Assembly (NCBI GenBank): GCA_937968015.1
Contig: CALBSO010000156.1
Coordinates: 1-9,375, forward strand
Length of the DNA: 9,375 nucleotides
Origin: an uncultured Thermomicrobia bacterium
GTDB lineage: Bacteria; Chloroflexota; Chloroflexia; Thermomicrobiales; JALYUS01
Direction of reading: 5' to 3'
Part shown: positions 1 through 5,924 of the stretch, one piece after another
How the letters are laid out: every line of letters begins with the position of its first letter
How positions within the stretch are numbered: position 1 is the stretch's first letter
Position numbers and translations under genes: made by a program
Notes under the pieces: model-generated
What the model was told of the DNA's origin: nothing
What the model saw: only the letters and a program-made list of their open reading frames with translations
The model's database searches: none

Positions 1-12
1 ATGCCAACTACT

Positions 13-201
13 CTACCCGCTCCCACCCGCTTCGCTCAACTGCGTAAGTCCTAGCCGAGTTGCGCCAGCATCCCCGCAAAATCGCATGACGCGCGCGATT
101 TTGCCGTCGCGCTCATCTTCATGCCCAAGCGCCAGATTTCGGTCGAAATCCCCGTCATTGAACGTCTCTAGCCATGCCCGTGCCCGTTCTTCCGGTGACA
201 T
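13..201 (-). pseudogene. Possible SnoaL/NTF2-like remnant, internally deleted and frameshifted
   Basis: The minus strand carries a 62-codon ORF whose ATG (201-199) is preceded at 5 bases by a perfect AAGGAGG ribosome site (213-207), so it was probably once a translated gene. The N-terminus (MSPEERARAWLETFNDGDFD) reads like the first helix of a SnoaL-like polyketide-cyclase/NTF2 domain. It then jumps almost at once to RDGKIARVMRF, which resembles a late strand of the same fold. The usual 120-140 residues are reduced to about half. After that strand the reading frame ends in an unremarkable tail. The adjacent frame instead reads MLAQLG followed by TAG at 53-51, an ending typical of these proteins, which suggests a one-base frameshift around 65-80. 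An alternative is a genuine small protein of unknown function. The family assignment is from motif memory only; confidence is modest. Confidence 0.45.
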
Positions 202-505
202 GACATCCTCCTTCTCGCCCCATGGCGCCACCCGCCGCCCATACGCGATCTTCACGCGGCGGAGAAGACGACAGATGCGTGACGGCGCGTGGATTGGGGC
301 CGAACCAGGAAATTACCCACGTCTGTACGAGCAAAAGGCCGAGAATTCAGAGCACGGTATGACCCCGCTCAGACCGCCGTACGAGGCCGTCGCTATCCTG
401 CTTCCAGAGATACCAGGAAAGATTGGTCGGTGGAATGGGAAGCGCGCCGCCGGTGTACGGCGCACCGCTACCGTGGATGCATCGGTAGTGGCAAAGGGGG
501 GTCAG
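202..505. other. Divergent intergenic region between the remnant and the sigma factor
   Basis: About 300 bases separate two divergently oriented genes. Besides the minus-strand ribosome site at 207-213, the only structure seen is a 6-bp hairpin, GCGCCG (444-449) with CGGCGC (458-463), in the presumed leader of the sigma gene. A run of six G at 496-501 serves as ribosome site for the sigma factor. The sigma frame stays open upstream to 86, but the translation there is Arg-rich and low-quality, so it is not taken as coding. No convincing sigma-70 promoter was found. Confidence 0.5.
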
Positions 506-1165
506 ATGTCCGCAACGCTCGCTGCTCTGTCGCCGCGTCTCCGTGATCGCGCGGCTATACGCCTGCATGCTCGGCCCGCGCCCAACGCGCCGGGCGATGA
601 ACTGTTGATCCTGCGAATCCGCGACCGCGATGAGGGCGCGCTCTCCGCGCTCTACGTGCGATACGCGGACATCCTCTACGGTCTCGCGCTGCGGATCGTC
701 CGCAACCCGGAGATCGCGGAGGAGGTCGTGCAGGAGACGTTCATGCGCGTCTGGCGCGGCGCGCACACCTTCCAGGGCAACTCGAACGGCCTGCGCGCGT
801 GGCTCTTCCGCATTGGCCGCAACCTCGCGCTCGACCAACTACGGCGGCAAGCGGCCCGCCCGCGCACCGTGACGATCAGCCCGGAACCGACGGATGACCG
901 CGCGCCGCTCGACACGCTGGTGGACGAGACGTGCGATGTCGCGGTGCAGGCGACCAACCGCTGTCTGCACGAGCAAGTCCGCCGCGCGCTGCTCACCCTT
1001 CCGCCCGAGCAACGACACGCCCTCGAACTCGCCTACTTCGGTGGCCTCACCCACCGCGAGATCGCGGACGAAACCGGCGAACCGCTCGGCACGATCAAGA
1101 CACGCCTCCGCCTCGGCCTCCAGAAACTCAATACGATCGCGCGGCAAGAGGCGTTCGAGCGATAA
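506..1165 (+). CDS. ECF-type RNA polymerase sigma factor (sigma-70 family)
   Basis: This 219-residue protein would direct RNA polymerase to a specific promoter set. Region 2 spans roughly residues 34-115: ALYVRYADILYGLALRIV, then the acidic EIAEEVVQETFMRVWR (69-84), then the region 2.4-like stretch RAWLFRIGRNLALDQLRRQA. Region 4 lies at about 155-212, with LTLPPEQRHALELAYFGGLT and the helix-turn-helix HREIADETGEPLGTIKTRLR. Length and the absence of regions 1 and 3 fit the extracytoplasmic-function group, closest in feel to the SigK/RpoE-like set. The ATG at 506 is chosen because GGGGGG (496-501) sits 4 bases upstream and the conserved part begins soon after. The frame is open further upstream, but that stretch has no recognisable protein character. 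No anti-sigma gene follows, which is unusual for this group. A gapped inverted repeat follows the stop codon. Confidence 0.9.
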   Translation: MSATLAALSPRLRDRAAIRLHARPAPNAPGDELLILRIRDRDEGALSALYVRYADILYGLALRIVRNPEIAEEVVQETFMRVWRGAHTFQGNSNGLRAWLFRIGRNLALDQLRRQAARPRTVTISPEPTDDRAPLDTLVDETCDVAVQATNRCLHEQVRRALLTLPPEQRHALELAYFGGLTHREIADETGEPLGTIKTRLRLGLQKLNTIARQEAFER

Positions 1166-1254
1166 GAAGCAACGAGTGTCGAGCAATACGCAATGAGAGG
1201 CGAAGAAGCATTCCGAGATGCGCTCATAGCCCGGTATTCATTGCTCACTGCTTC
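1166..1254 (+). repeat. Imperfect gapped inverted repeat after the sigma gene
   Basis: Directly after the sigma stop codon, GAAGCA (1166-1171) and GAGCAAT (1181-1187) recur in inverted form as ATTGCTC (1240-1246) and TGCTTC (1249-1254). The arms are interrupted and the loop is about 50 bases, with no T-run after it. It may be a decayed intergenic palindrome or a weak 3' end for the sigma transcript. Confidence 0.35.
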
Positions 1255-1262
1255 ATCGGGGG

Positions 1263-1291
1263 TAGGCAAACCCGTTGCCTCATGCTACACT
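1263..1291 (+). promoter_or_regulatory. Probable sigma-70 promoter for the ferredoxin gene
   Basis: TAGGCA (1263-1268) and TACACT (1286-1291) are separated by 17 bases. The -10 box is preceded by TGC (1283-1285), giving an extended -10. The start of transcription would be near 1298, about 65 bases before the ATG. The match to the consensus is partial in both boxes. Confidence 0.4.
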
Positions 1292-1362
1292 CGCGGCCAT
1301 ACGGATGTGCGGTACTGAACCAACGAACGTCGTTGTTCGTGGTCCGAGGGAGGAAATACACG

Positions 1363-1605
1363 ATGGCCTATATCATTGCGGAACCGTGCATCGGGGTGAA
1401 GGATGCGTCCTGCGTCGAGGTCTGCCCCGTGGACTGCATCCACGCGACGGACGACGACGATATGTATTTTATTGACCCGAATGAGTGCATTGACTGTGGT
1501 GTCTGCGCGCCGGAGTGCCCGGTCGAGGCGATCTTCTTCGAGCCTGACTTGCCGGACGAGTGGAAGCGATTCATCCAGATCAACGCGGATTATTTCAAGA
1601 AGTAG
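1363..1605 (+). CDS. fdxA: Ferredoxin, 7Fe type ([3Fe-4S][4Fe-4S])
   Basis: This 80-residue soluble electron carrier has two iron-sulfur sites. The first motif is C9-x7-C17-x3-C21-P and the second is C42-x2-C45-x2-C48-x3-C52-P. This pattern matches the seven-iron ferredoxins of Azotobacter FdI type and the short Mycobacterium/Thermus forms. In FdI-type proteins the first motif supplies two ligands to the 3Fe cluster, the third cysteine joins the 4Fe cluster, and the last CysPro cysteine completes the 3Fe cluster. An additional Cys25 in CPVDCIH is also seen in relatives. The C-terminus PDLPDEWKRFIQINADYF is the usual short tail of this subgroup. The ATG at 1363 has AGGGAGGA (1347-1354) eight bases upstream. 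It is followed within 20 bases by a strong terminator, so the gene is a single-gene transcript. Its redox partner cannot be told from this window. Confidence 0.95.
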   Translation: MAYIIAEPCIGVKDASCVEVCPVDCIHATDDDDMYFIDPNECIDCGVCAPECPVEAIFFEPDLPDEWKRFIQINADYFKK

Positions 1606-1623
1606 ACAGTTGACAGATGATTC

Positions 1624-1651
1624 AGGCCGGTCTCAATGCACCGGCCTTTTT
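1624..1651 (+). terminator. Intrinsic terminator after the ferredoxin gene
   Basis: AGGCCGGT (1624-1631) pairs perfectly with ACCGGCCT (1640-1647) around the 8-base loop CTCAATGC, and five T follow (1647-1651). The position 18 bases after the ferredoxin stop makes it the transcript end. Confidence 0.92.
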
Positions 1652-1757
1652 GCTACTCTCGCTTTCCTCTCTCAATCCGCAGTTCAATCCCAAGATGGCG
1701 CCACCGGCACATCGTACCGCCGATCAAGAGAAGCCGCTTCGCGAACCGATGCCCGGA

Positions 1758-1786
1758 TAGACAGCGCATTCCCGGCCCCGTATACT
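1758..1786 (+). promoter_or_regulatory. Probable sigma-70 promoter of the importer operon
   Basis: TAGACA (1758-1763, five of six matches to the -35 box) and TATACT (1781-1786, five of six to the -10 box) are exactly 17 bases apart. Transcription would start near 1793, leaving a leader of about 100 bases. That leader becomes strongly purine-rich just before the GTG start of the substrate-binding protein. This is the best promoter match in the window. The remainder of 1652-1895 shows no other clear element. Confidence 0.65.
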
Positions 1787-1895
1787 AGCGCGCAATCCTG
1801 TTCCAGGGCTTTCCATACCGCCCGCGCTGATGCCCGGTGCGCCTCTTTCTCTCGGAGGGGAAGAGAATCAAGGGGAGAGAAAAAGGGAGGAACTC

Positions 1896-3242
1896 GTGGT
1901 GCGACGTTTATTCTTGCCCCTCGTCACGCTCTTGCTCGTTGGCTTCATTCTCGCCGGATGTGGCGGCGGGAGCGCGGCGACGGCAACCACGGCCAAGCCA
2001 ACGACTGCCGCCGCGACAACGGCTCCGGCAGCACCGACCACCGCGCCGACAACGGCAGCCGCGGTGGCCACTCAGCCTGCCGCCAGTAGCGCGTCGAGTA
2101 CGACTGCGCCCGCCGCGACCACCGCCCCGGCTGCCACGACGAGTAGCGCGGCGGCGAGTGGCGGCACGATCAAGATCGGCATGATTACCTCGCTCACCGG
2201 CCCCTACAACCCGCTCGGCGGTTTCAATAAGCAGGCCGCCGAATTGCTGGTCAAGCAGATCAATGACGCGGGCGGTATCAATGGCGCGAAGATCGAACTC
2301 TCGATCGAGGACGACACGAGTAACCCGAGCCAGGCGCTCACTGCCGTCAAGAAACTGATCGCCAGCAAAGTTGTCGCGCTGATCGGCCCCGTCTTCAGTT
2401 CGAGTTGCGTCGCCATCCTCGATGAGGTCGAGGCGGCGAAAATCCCGATGATCACGCAGTGCGCGGCGGACTCGGTCGTCACACCGATTCGGCCACATAT
2501 CTTCCTCGGCCCGCAATCCACCCGGATCGCCGCCGATCAATTGCTCGGCTATCTCAAGAGCGAGGGCAAAACGAAAATCGCCCTGATGCACGACTCGACG
2601 GAGTACGGTTCGCTCGGCGGGAGCATTATCAAGGCGGACGCCGCGAAGTACGGCATTACGAGCGTGGACGAGCAACTCTATGAGTTGACCGCGACGACCT
2701 TCATCCCGCAACTGACGAAGATCAAGAACGGCGACGCGCAGGCGATCATCAGTTGGGGGTCCGGCGCGCCCGCCGTAATCATCACGAAGGAGTACCGGCA
2801 ACTCGGCATCTCCATCCCCCTCGCCTTCAGTGGCGCGCAGGCAAGTCCGCTCTTTCTCAAGCCCGTCGGCGATGCCGCGAACGGTCTCATCATCCAGTGC
2901 CAACTCGCGCCGATCGGGAAGTATTTGCCGGACTCGAACCCGTCCAAGGCGCTGATCACCAAATTCGACGCGGATTTTATGGCGGCCTACAACACGCCAC
3001 CCGCGCAGTTCGCCTACAATACCTACGATGCCCTGCAACTCTTCGTCGCCGCGATTAAGAAGGCCGGACCGGACCCGGCGAAGATCCGTGACGCGGTGGA
3101 ACAGACCAACGGTTTCGTGAGTGTGGACGGCACCTTCAACTACTCACCGACCGACCATACCGGCCTCGGCCAGGAGAACATCTGGATCGCTCAGGTCACG
3201 AACGGCGCGCTCGTCCCGACCAAGTACGGGAATGGGAAGTAA
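1896..3242 (+). CDS. Substrate-binding lipoprotein of a branched-chain amino acid/amide-type ABC importer
   Basis: This 448-residue extracellular receptor captures the substrate and delivers it to the LivHM-like channel. Residues 3-21 form a lipoprotein signal (RR, hydrophobic core, LAG) and Cys22 would be lipid-modified. Residues 23-90 are a low-complexity Ala/Thr/Pro/Ser tether. The binding domain starts at about T91 with IKIGMITSLTGPYNPLGG, followed by AAELLVKQINDAGGINGAKIEL and DDTSNPSQALTAVKKLI, as in the Peripla_BP_6 (LivJ/LivK-like, type I) family. The GTG at 1896 is chosen because GGGAGG (1885-1890) lies 5 bases upstream. The adjacent GTG at 1899 is equally possible, and the ATG at 1830 would put a charged stretch before the signal peptide. 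The ligand is not evident: it does not look like UrtA, and amino acids, amides or small aromatics are all possible. A promoter precedes the gene and a 13-bp palindrome overlaps its stop codon. Confidence 0.92.
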   Translation: MVRRLFLPLVTLLLVGFILAGCGGGSAATATTAKPTTAAATTAPAAPTTAPTTAAAVATQPAASSASSTTAPAATTAPAATTSSAAASGGTIKIGMITSLTGPYNPLGGFNKQAAELLVKQINDAGGINGAKIELSIEDDTSNPSQALTAVKKLIASKVVALIGPVFSSSCVAILDEVEAAKIPMITQCAADSVVTPIRPHIFLGPQSTRIAADQLLGYLKSEGKTKIALMHDSTEYGSLGGSIIKADAAKYGITSVDEQLYELTATTFIPQLTKIKNGDAQAIISWGSGAPAVIITKEYRQLGISIPLAFSGAQASPLFLKPVGDAANGLIIQCQLAPIGKYLPDSNPSKALITKFDADFMAAYNTPPAQFAYNTYDALQLFVAAIKKAGPDPAKIRDAVEQTNGFVSVDGTFNYSPTDHTGLGQENIWIAQVTNGALVPTKYGNGK

Positions 3243-3287
3243 CGAGTAACAAGTATCAAGAGGGGCCGGGCGGTCTTGTTACTCGTT
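3241..3287 (+). repeat. Perfect 13-bp inverted repeat at the end of the receptor gene
   Basis: AACGAGTAACAAG (3241-3253) is the exact reverse complement of CTTGTTACTCGTT (3275-3287), with a 21-base G-rich loop. The left arm includes the last two bases of the receptor stop codon. The right arm is not followed by a proper T-run (CCTTTGG follows), so it is more likely a 3' stabilising or partial-termination hairpin, or a mobile intergenic palindrome, than a full terminator. It lies before the ATPase genes, where it could lower expression of the membrane complex relative to the receptor. Confidence 0.75.
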
Positions 3288-3322
3288 CCTTTGGACTTTC
3301 GACTGAGGAGCGCAGTGACGAC

Positions 3323-4081
3323 GTGTTGACGATTGACGGAGTATCGAAGCGGTTCGGTGGGGTGGCCGCGCTAACGGATGTGCGCGTGACGGTGGAGCGC
3401 GGGCAGTTGCTGGCGATCATCGGACCGAACGGCGCGGGAAAGTCCACGCTCTTTCAGACGATCGCCGGGCAGCACCGGCCGGACGCGGGGCGCATTACCT
3501 TCCTCGGCCAGGAGATTACCGATCTCCAACCGTACCAGCGCGCGAAACTCGGCATCGCGATCTCCTTTCAGGATGTGCGGCTCTTCCCGGAGATGACGGT
3601 GCGGGAGAATGTGATGGTCGGCTGCCACACGAGCGGGCGACACGGTTTCTGGGAAGCCGCGCTCCGACTACCGCGCTACTGGCGGGAGGAGGCGATAACG
3701 CGCGCGAAAGCGCGGGAACTGCTCGCCCGCGTTGGCATGACCGAGCGCGCGGATGCCGCGGCGGAGAGCCTGCCGTTCGGTCAGCAGCGTCGCGTCGCTA
3801 TTGCCCGCGCCCTGGCGACGGAGCCGACACTTTTGCTGCTCGATGAACCGGCAGCGGGGTTGACGACGAGCGAGCGCGGCGATCTCTCGCGCCTGATCCG
3901 CAGCATCGTCGGCGCCGGTGTGACGGTCGTCCTGATCGAGCACGACGTCAACCTCGTCATGGCGCTCGCGGATCATGTCGTTGTCCTCGACTACGGGCGT
4001 GTGATCGCCTCCGGCCCACCGGCGGACGTGCAGCGCGATCCAAAGGTCATCGAGGCGTATATCGGTGCGGAGGTGGCATGA
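3323..4081 (+). CDS. livG: ABC importer ATPase, LivG type
   Basis: This 252-residue cytoplasmic ATPase is one of the two that power the importer. Motifs in order are Walker A GPNGAGKST (34-42), Q-loop Gln83 in ISFQDVRLFPEMTVREN, signature LPFGQQRR (150-157), Walker B LLLLDEP (170-176) and switch His207 in LIEHDVNLVMALAD. The signature LPFGQQ rather than LSGGQ and the ending RDPKVIEAYIG are characteristic of LivG relatives. The GTG at 3323 is chosen because the beta strand LTIDGVSKRFGG follows at once. The nearest ribosome site, GAGGAG (3305-3310), is 12 bases away, which is rather far and suggests modest initiation. The stop codon overlaps ATG 4078 as ATGA, so translation may be coupled to the next gene. 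Confidence 0.95.
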   Translation: MLTIDGVSKRFGGVAALTDVRVTVERGQLLAIIGPNGAGKSTLFQTIAGQHRPDAGRITFLGQEITDLQPYQRAKLGIAISFQDVRLFPEMTVRENVMVGCHTSGRHGFWEAALRLPRYWREEAITRAKARELLARVGMTERADAAAESLPFGQQRRVAIARALATEPTLLLLDEPAAGLTTSERGDLSRLIRSIVGAGVTVVLIEHDVNLVMALADHVVVLDYGRVIASGPPADVQRDPKVIEAYIGAEVA

Positions 4082-4098
4082 CCGGCCTCACCCCCCAG

Positions 4099-4125
4099 CC
4101 CCCTCTCCATCAAGTGGAGAGCGGG
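4099..4125 (+). repeat. Palindromic repeat at the livG-livF junction
   Basis: CTCTCCA (4103-4109) pairs with TGGAGAG (4115-4121) around a 5-base loop, and after one mismatch three more C-G pairs extend the stem to 4099-4125. A C-rich stretch, CCTCACCCCCCAGCC, precedes it. The pattern resembles the CCTCACCCCC...CCCTCTCC palindromes I recall as scattered between genes in environmental genomes (from memory). Here it lies between livG and the conserved start of LivF, and its right arm GGAGAG may act as the livF ribosome site. Confidence 0.7.
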
Positions 4126-4128
4126 AGC

Positions 4129-4929
4129 ATGGAGGAACCGCTACTCGATGTGCGCGATCTGGCCGTGCGGTACGGGAGCATCGAGGCGTTGCGCGGTGTC
4201 TCGCTTTCCGTGAAGGCGGGGGAGTTCGTCGCGATTGTCGGGCCGAACGGGGCGGGGAAGAGCACACTTGTCAACACGATCGCGGGCCTCTTGCGCCCGG
4301 CGCGCGGCACGATTGCCTTCGCGGGGCAACAGATCGGCAGCCTCTCTTCGGCTCGGGTCGTGCAGCGTGGTATCGCGCAGGTGCCGGAGGGCCGGCAAGT
4401 CTTTAGCGACCTGAGCGTAGCGGACAACCTGCAACTCGGCGCGTATGGCCGCTATTTCCAGTCGCCATTCCTGATTGATGGCTATGCACGGCTGCTCGGT
4501 GGGCGACGCGCGATGCGGACAGACCTCGACCGCGTCTACGCGCTCTTTCCGAAACTCCACGACCTACGCGATCGCCTGGCGGGCACGCTCTCCGGCGGCG
4601 AGCAGCAGATGCTCGCGCTCGGCCGCGCGCTGATGAGCGAGGCGCGCTTGCTGATGATTGACGAACTCTCGCTCGGCCTCGCGCCGATCATCATGCGGGA
4701 CATCGCCGAACATTTGCGGGTGCTGAACGCGGAGGGACTGACCGTACTCCTCGTTGAGCAGAACGTCAACCTCGCCTTCGCGCTCGCGCGGCGCGTCTAT
4801 GTGCTGGAAAATGGCCGCGTGCGGGCGGAAGGGACGCCCGAAGAACTGCGGCGGCAACCGGAGATCGAGCGCGTCTACCTCGGCAGTCCAATCGCGGCAA
4901 CGGCAATGGAGGCGCACTCCGTTGAGTGA
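4129..4929 (+). CDS. livF: ABC importer ATPase, LivF type
   Basis: This is the second ATPase of the importer, 266 residues from the ATG at 4129. It shows Walker A GPNGAGKST (38-46), the LivF-specific QVPEGRQVF (84-92), signature LSGGEQQ (154-160), Walker B LLMIDE (174-179) and Gln211 in LVEQNVNLA where most ABC proteins have the switch His. That Gln is normal for LivF. Walker B is followed by Leu (DELSLGLAP) where Pro is usual. Residues about 105-130 (GAYGRYFQSPFLIDGYARLL) form an insert of some 20 residues compared with typical LivF. An upstream ATG at 4078 overlaps the livG stop and would add 17 residues encoded by a palindromic repeat. ATG 4129 is preferred because GGAGAG (4116-4121) is 7 bases upstream and it is directly followed by the family's beta strand PLLDVRDLAVRYG. 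Either start is possible. Confidence 0.93.
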   Translation: MEEPLLDVRDLAVRYGSIEALRGVSLSVKAGEFVAIVGPNGAGKSTLVNTIAGLLRPARGTIAFAGQQIGSLSSARVVQRGIAQVPEGRQVFSDLSVADNLQLGAYGRYFQSPFLIDGYARLLGGRRAMRTDLDRVYALFPKLHDLRDRLAGTLSGGEQQMLALGRALMSEARLLMIDELSLGLAPIIMRDIAEHLRVLNAEGLTVLLVEQNVNLAFALARRVYVLENGRVRAEGTPEELRRQPEIERVYLGSPIAATAMEAHSVE

Positions 4930-5773
4930 GTTCGGCCAGTACCTCGTCACGGGGATTGCCACGGGCGCGTCGTTTGCGCTTGTCGCGCTCGGCTTCGTGG
5001 CGATCTACCGCGTCACGCATGTCGTCAATTTCGCACAGGGCGCCTTCGCGATGCTCGGTGGCTATGTGATGTCGAGTATGCTTGACCGCGCGCTACCGGG
5101 GCCGCTCGCCGCCCTCTGCGCGGTCCTGATTGTCGCCGTCGTCGGCACACTGATCGGCATGATCGCGGTCGGCAAGCCACGCCTACCGATCATCGCCTCA
5201 CTGATGATTACCCTCGGCCTCTCGGTGCTGATCGAGGGGATTTGCCTCCTGATCTGGGGCGACATCCCGACGACCTATAACGGCATCGGCACGAAGGCGC
5301 TCTCCTTCGCCAATATCTTCGTCCTGCCGCAGCAAGTTGTCGTCGTGGCAGCGGTAGCGATCGTCTTCCCCCTCTTTCAACTCTTTTTCGCGCGCACCTA
5401 CATCGGCAAGGCGGTGACGGCGTGCGCGCTCAATGCGCGGGCGGCGCAACTGGTCGGCATCAACCCACGCGTGATGGCCTTCCTCGCCTTCGGCGTCGCG
5501 GCGGCGTGCGGCGCATTATCCGGCGTCCTGACGACGCCGCTCTCGCCGCTCACATCCAATGCGGACATTAACATCGCCATCAACGGCTTCGCGGGGGCGA
5601 TCGTCGGCGGCCTGATTAGCCCGGCGGGCGCGGTGATCGGCAGCCTCGTCCTCGGCATCGCGCAGACGATGATGGCGGGCTACTTCGATCCATCCTACCA
5701 ACTCGTCGTCGCCCTGCTGGTGATGATCGCCGTCCTGATCGCCCGCCCCAACGGCCTCTGGCGCCGCGCGTGA
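4922..5773 (+). CDS. livH: ABC importer permease, LivH type
   Basis: This 283-residue integral membrane protein forms half of the importer channel. About eight hydrophobic segments can be traced (roughly 8-28, 38-56, 62-84, 90-112, 136-157, 184-204, 217-240, 260-276). The conserved BPD_transp_2 stretches are VNFAQGAFAMLGGY (36-48), the cytoplasmic coupling loop GKAVTACALNARAAQLVGIN (162-181) and GFAGAIVGGLISPAGAVIG. The start is a TTG at 4922, because no ATG or GTG in this frame fits and GGAGG (4908-4912) lies 9 bases upstream. It overlaps the end of livF by 8 bases (TTGAGTGA), implying translational coupling. It ends in the usual RPNGLWRRA and is followed by a long intergenic inverted repeat rather than directly by livM. 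Confidence 0.93.
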   Translation: MSEFGQYLVTGIATGASFALVALGFVAIYRVTHVVNFAQGAFAMLGGYVMSSMLDRALPGPLAALCAVLIVAVVGTLIGMIAVGKPRLPIIASLMITLGLSVLIEGICLLIWGDIPTTYNGIGTKALSFANIFVLPQQVVVVAAVAIVFPLFQLFFARTYIGKAVTACALNARAAQLVGINPRVMAFLAFGVAAACGALSGVLTTPLSPLTSNADINIAINGFAGAIVGGLISPAGAVIGSLVLGIAQTMMAGYFDPSYQLVVALLVMIAVLIARPNGLWRRA

Positions 5774-5783
5774 GAGAAATGCG

Positions 5784-5901
5784 AACACAGAGAACACAGA
5801 GGACGCAGAGAGCACAGAGAAGAGAAAGAGGGAATATGGAAGGAAAAGGAACCCCAAAGAGAATCCCCTATTCTCTCTTTCTCTCTTGCACTTCCTCTGC
5901 G
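5784..5901 (+). repeat. ACACAGAG tandem units and 33-bp imperfect inverted repeat between livH and livM
   Basis: Four 9-base units, AACACAGAG (5784-5792), AACACAGAG (5793-5801), GACGCAGAG (5802-5810) and AGCACAGAG (5811-5819), are followed by a purine-rich stretch. Bases 5804-5836 and 5869-5901 form an imperfect inverted repeat matching at 23 of 33 positions when the second arm is reverse-complemented. The best blocks are CGCAGAG, GAGAAAGAG-type and GAATA. The loop is 32 bases. In RNA this would fold into a long, bulged hairpin. The base composition (AG-only on one strand) is unlike the coding sequence around it, which suggests an inserted element. It fills nearly all of the 151-base gap between the two permease genes. 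Confidence 0.75.
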
Positions 5902-5924
5902 CTACGGTTTTCCCTGGAGGGATG

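Noticed and set aside
432..458. GGAAT (432-436) followed after about 16 bases by GTGTAC as an ECF self-regulated promoter
   Set aside because: The -10 part matches no clear ECF consensus, and GGAA-type words occur several times in this stretch, so the match is not informative.
86..505. In-frame upstream extension of the sigma factor to an ATG at 86
   Set aside because: The stretch is Arg/Ser-rich with no recognisable domain, overlaps the divergent gene remnant, and lacks a ribosome site, while ATG 506 has one and fits ECF length.
1908..3038. Open frame of 376 codons on the minus strand opposite the receptor gene
   Set aside because: Same reason: antisense to a clear lipoprotein receptor, with Arg/Gly-rich low-complexity translation.
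3276..3304. TTGTTA and TCGACT as a promoter before livG
   Set aside because: The -10 box matches only three of six positions, and the TTGTTA is part of the inverted repeat.
5886..5924. ATG 5886 or 5922 as the livM start
   Set aside because: ATG 5886 lies in the repeat arm without a ribosome site; 5922 is too close to GGAGG. ATG 5925 fits better.
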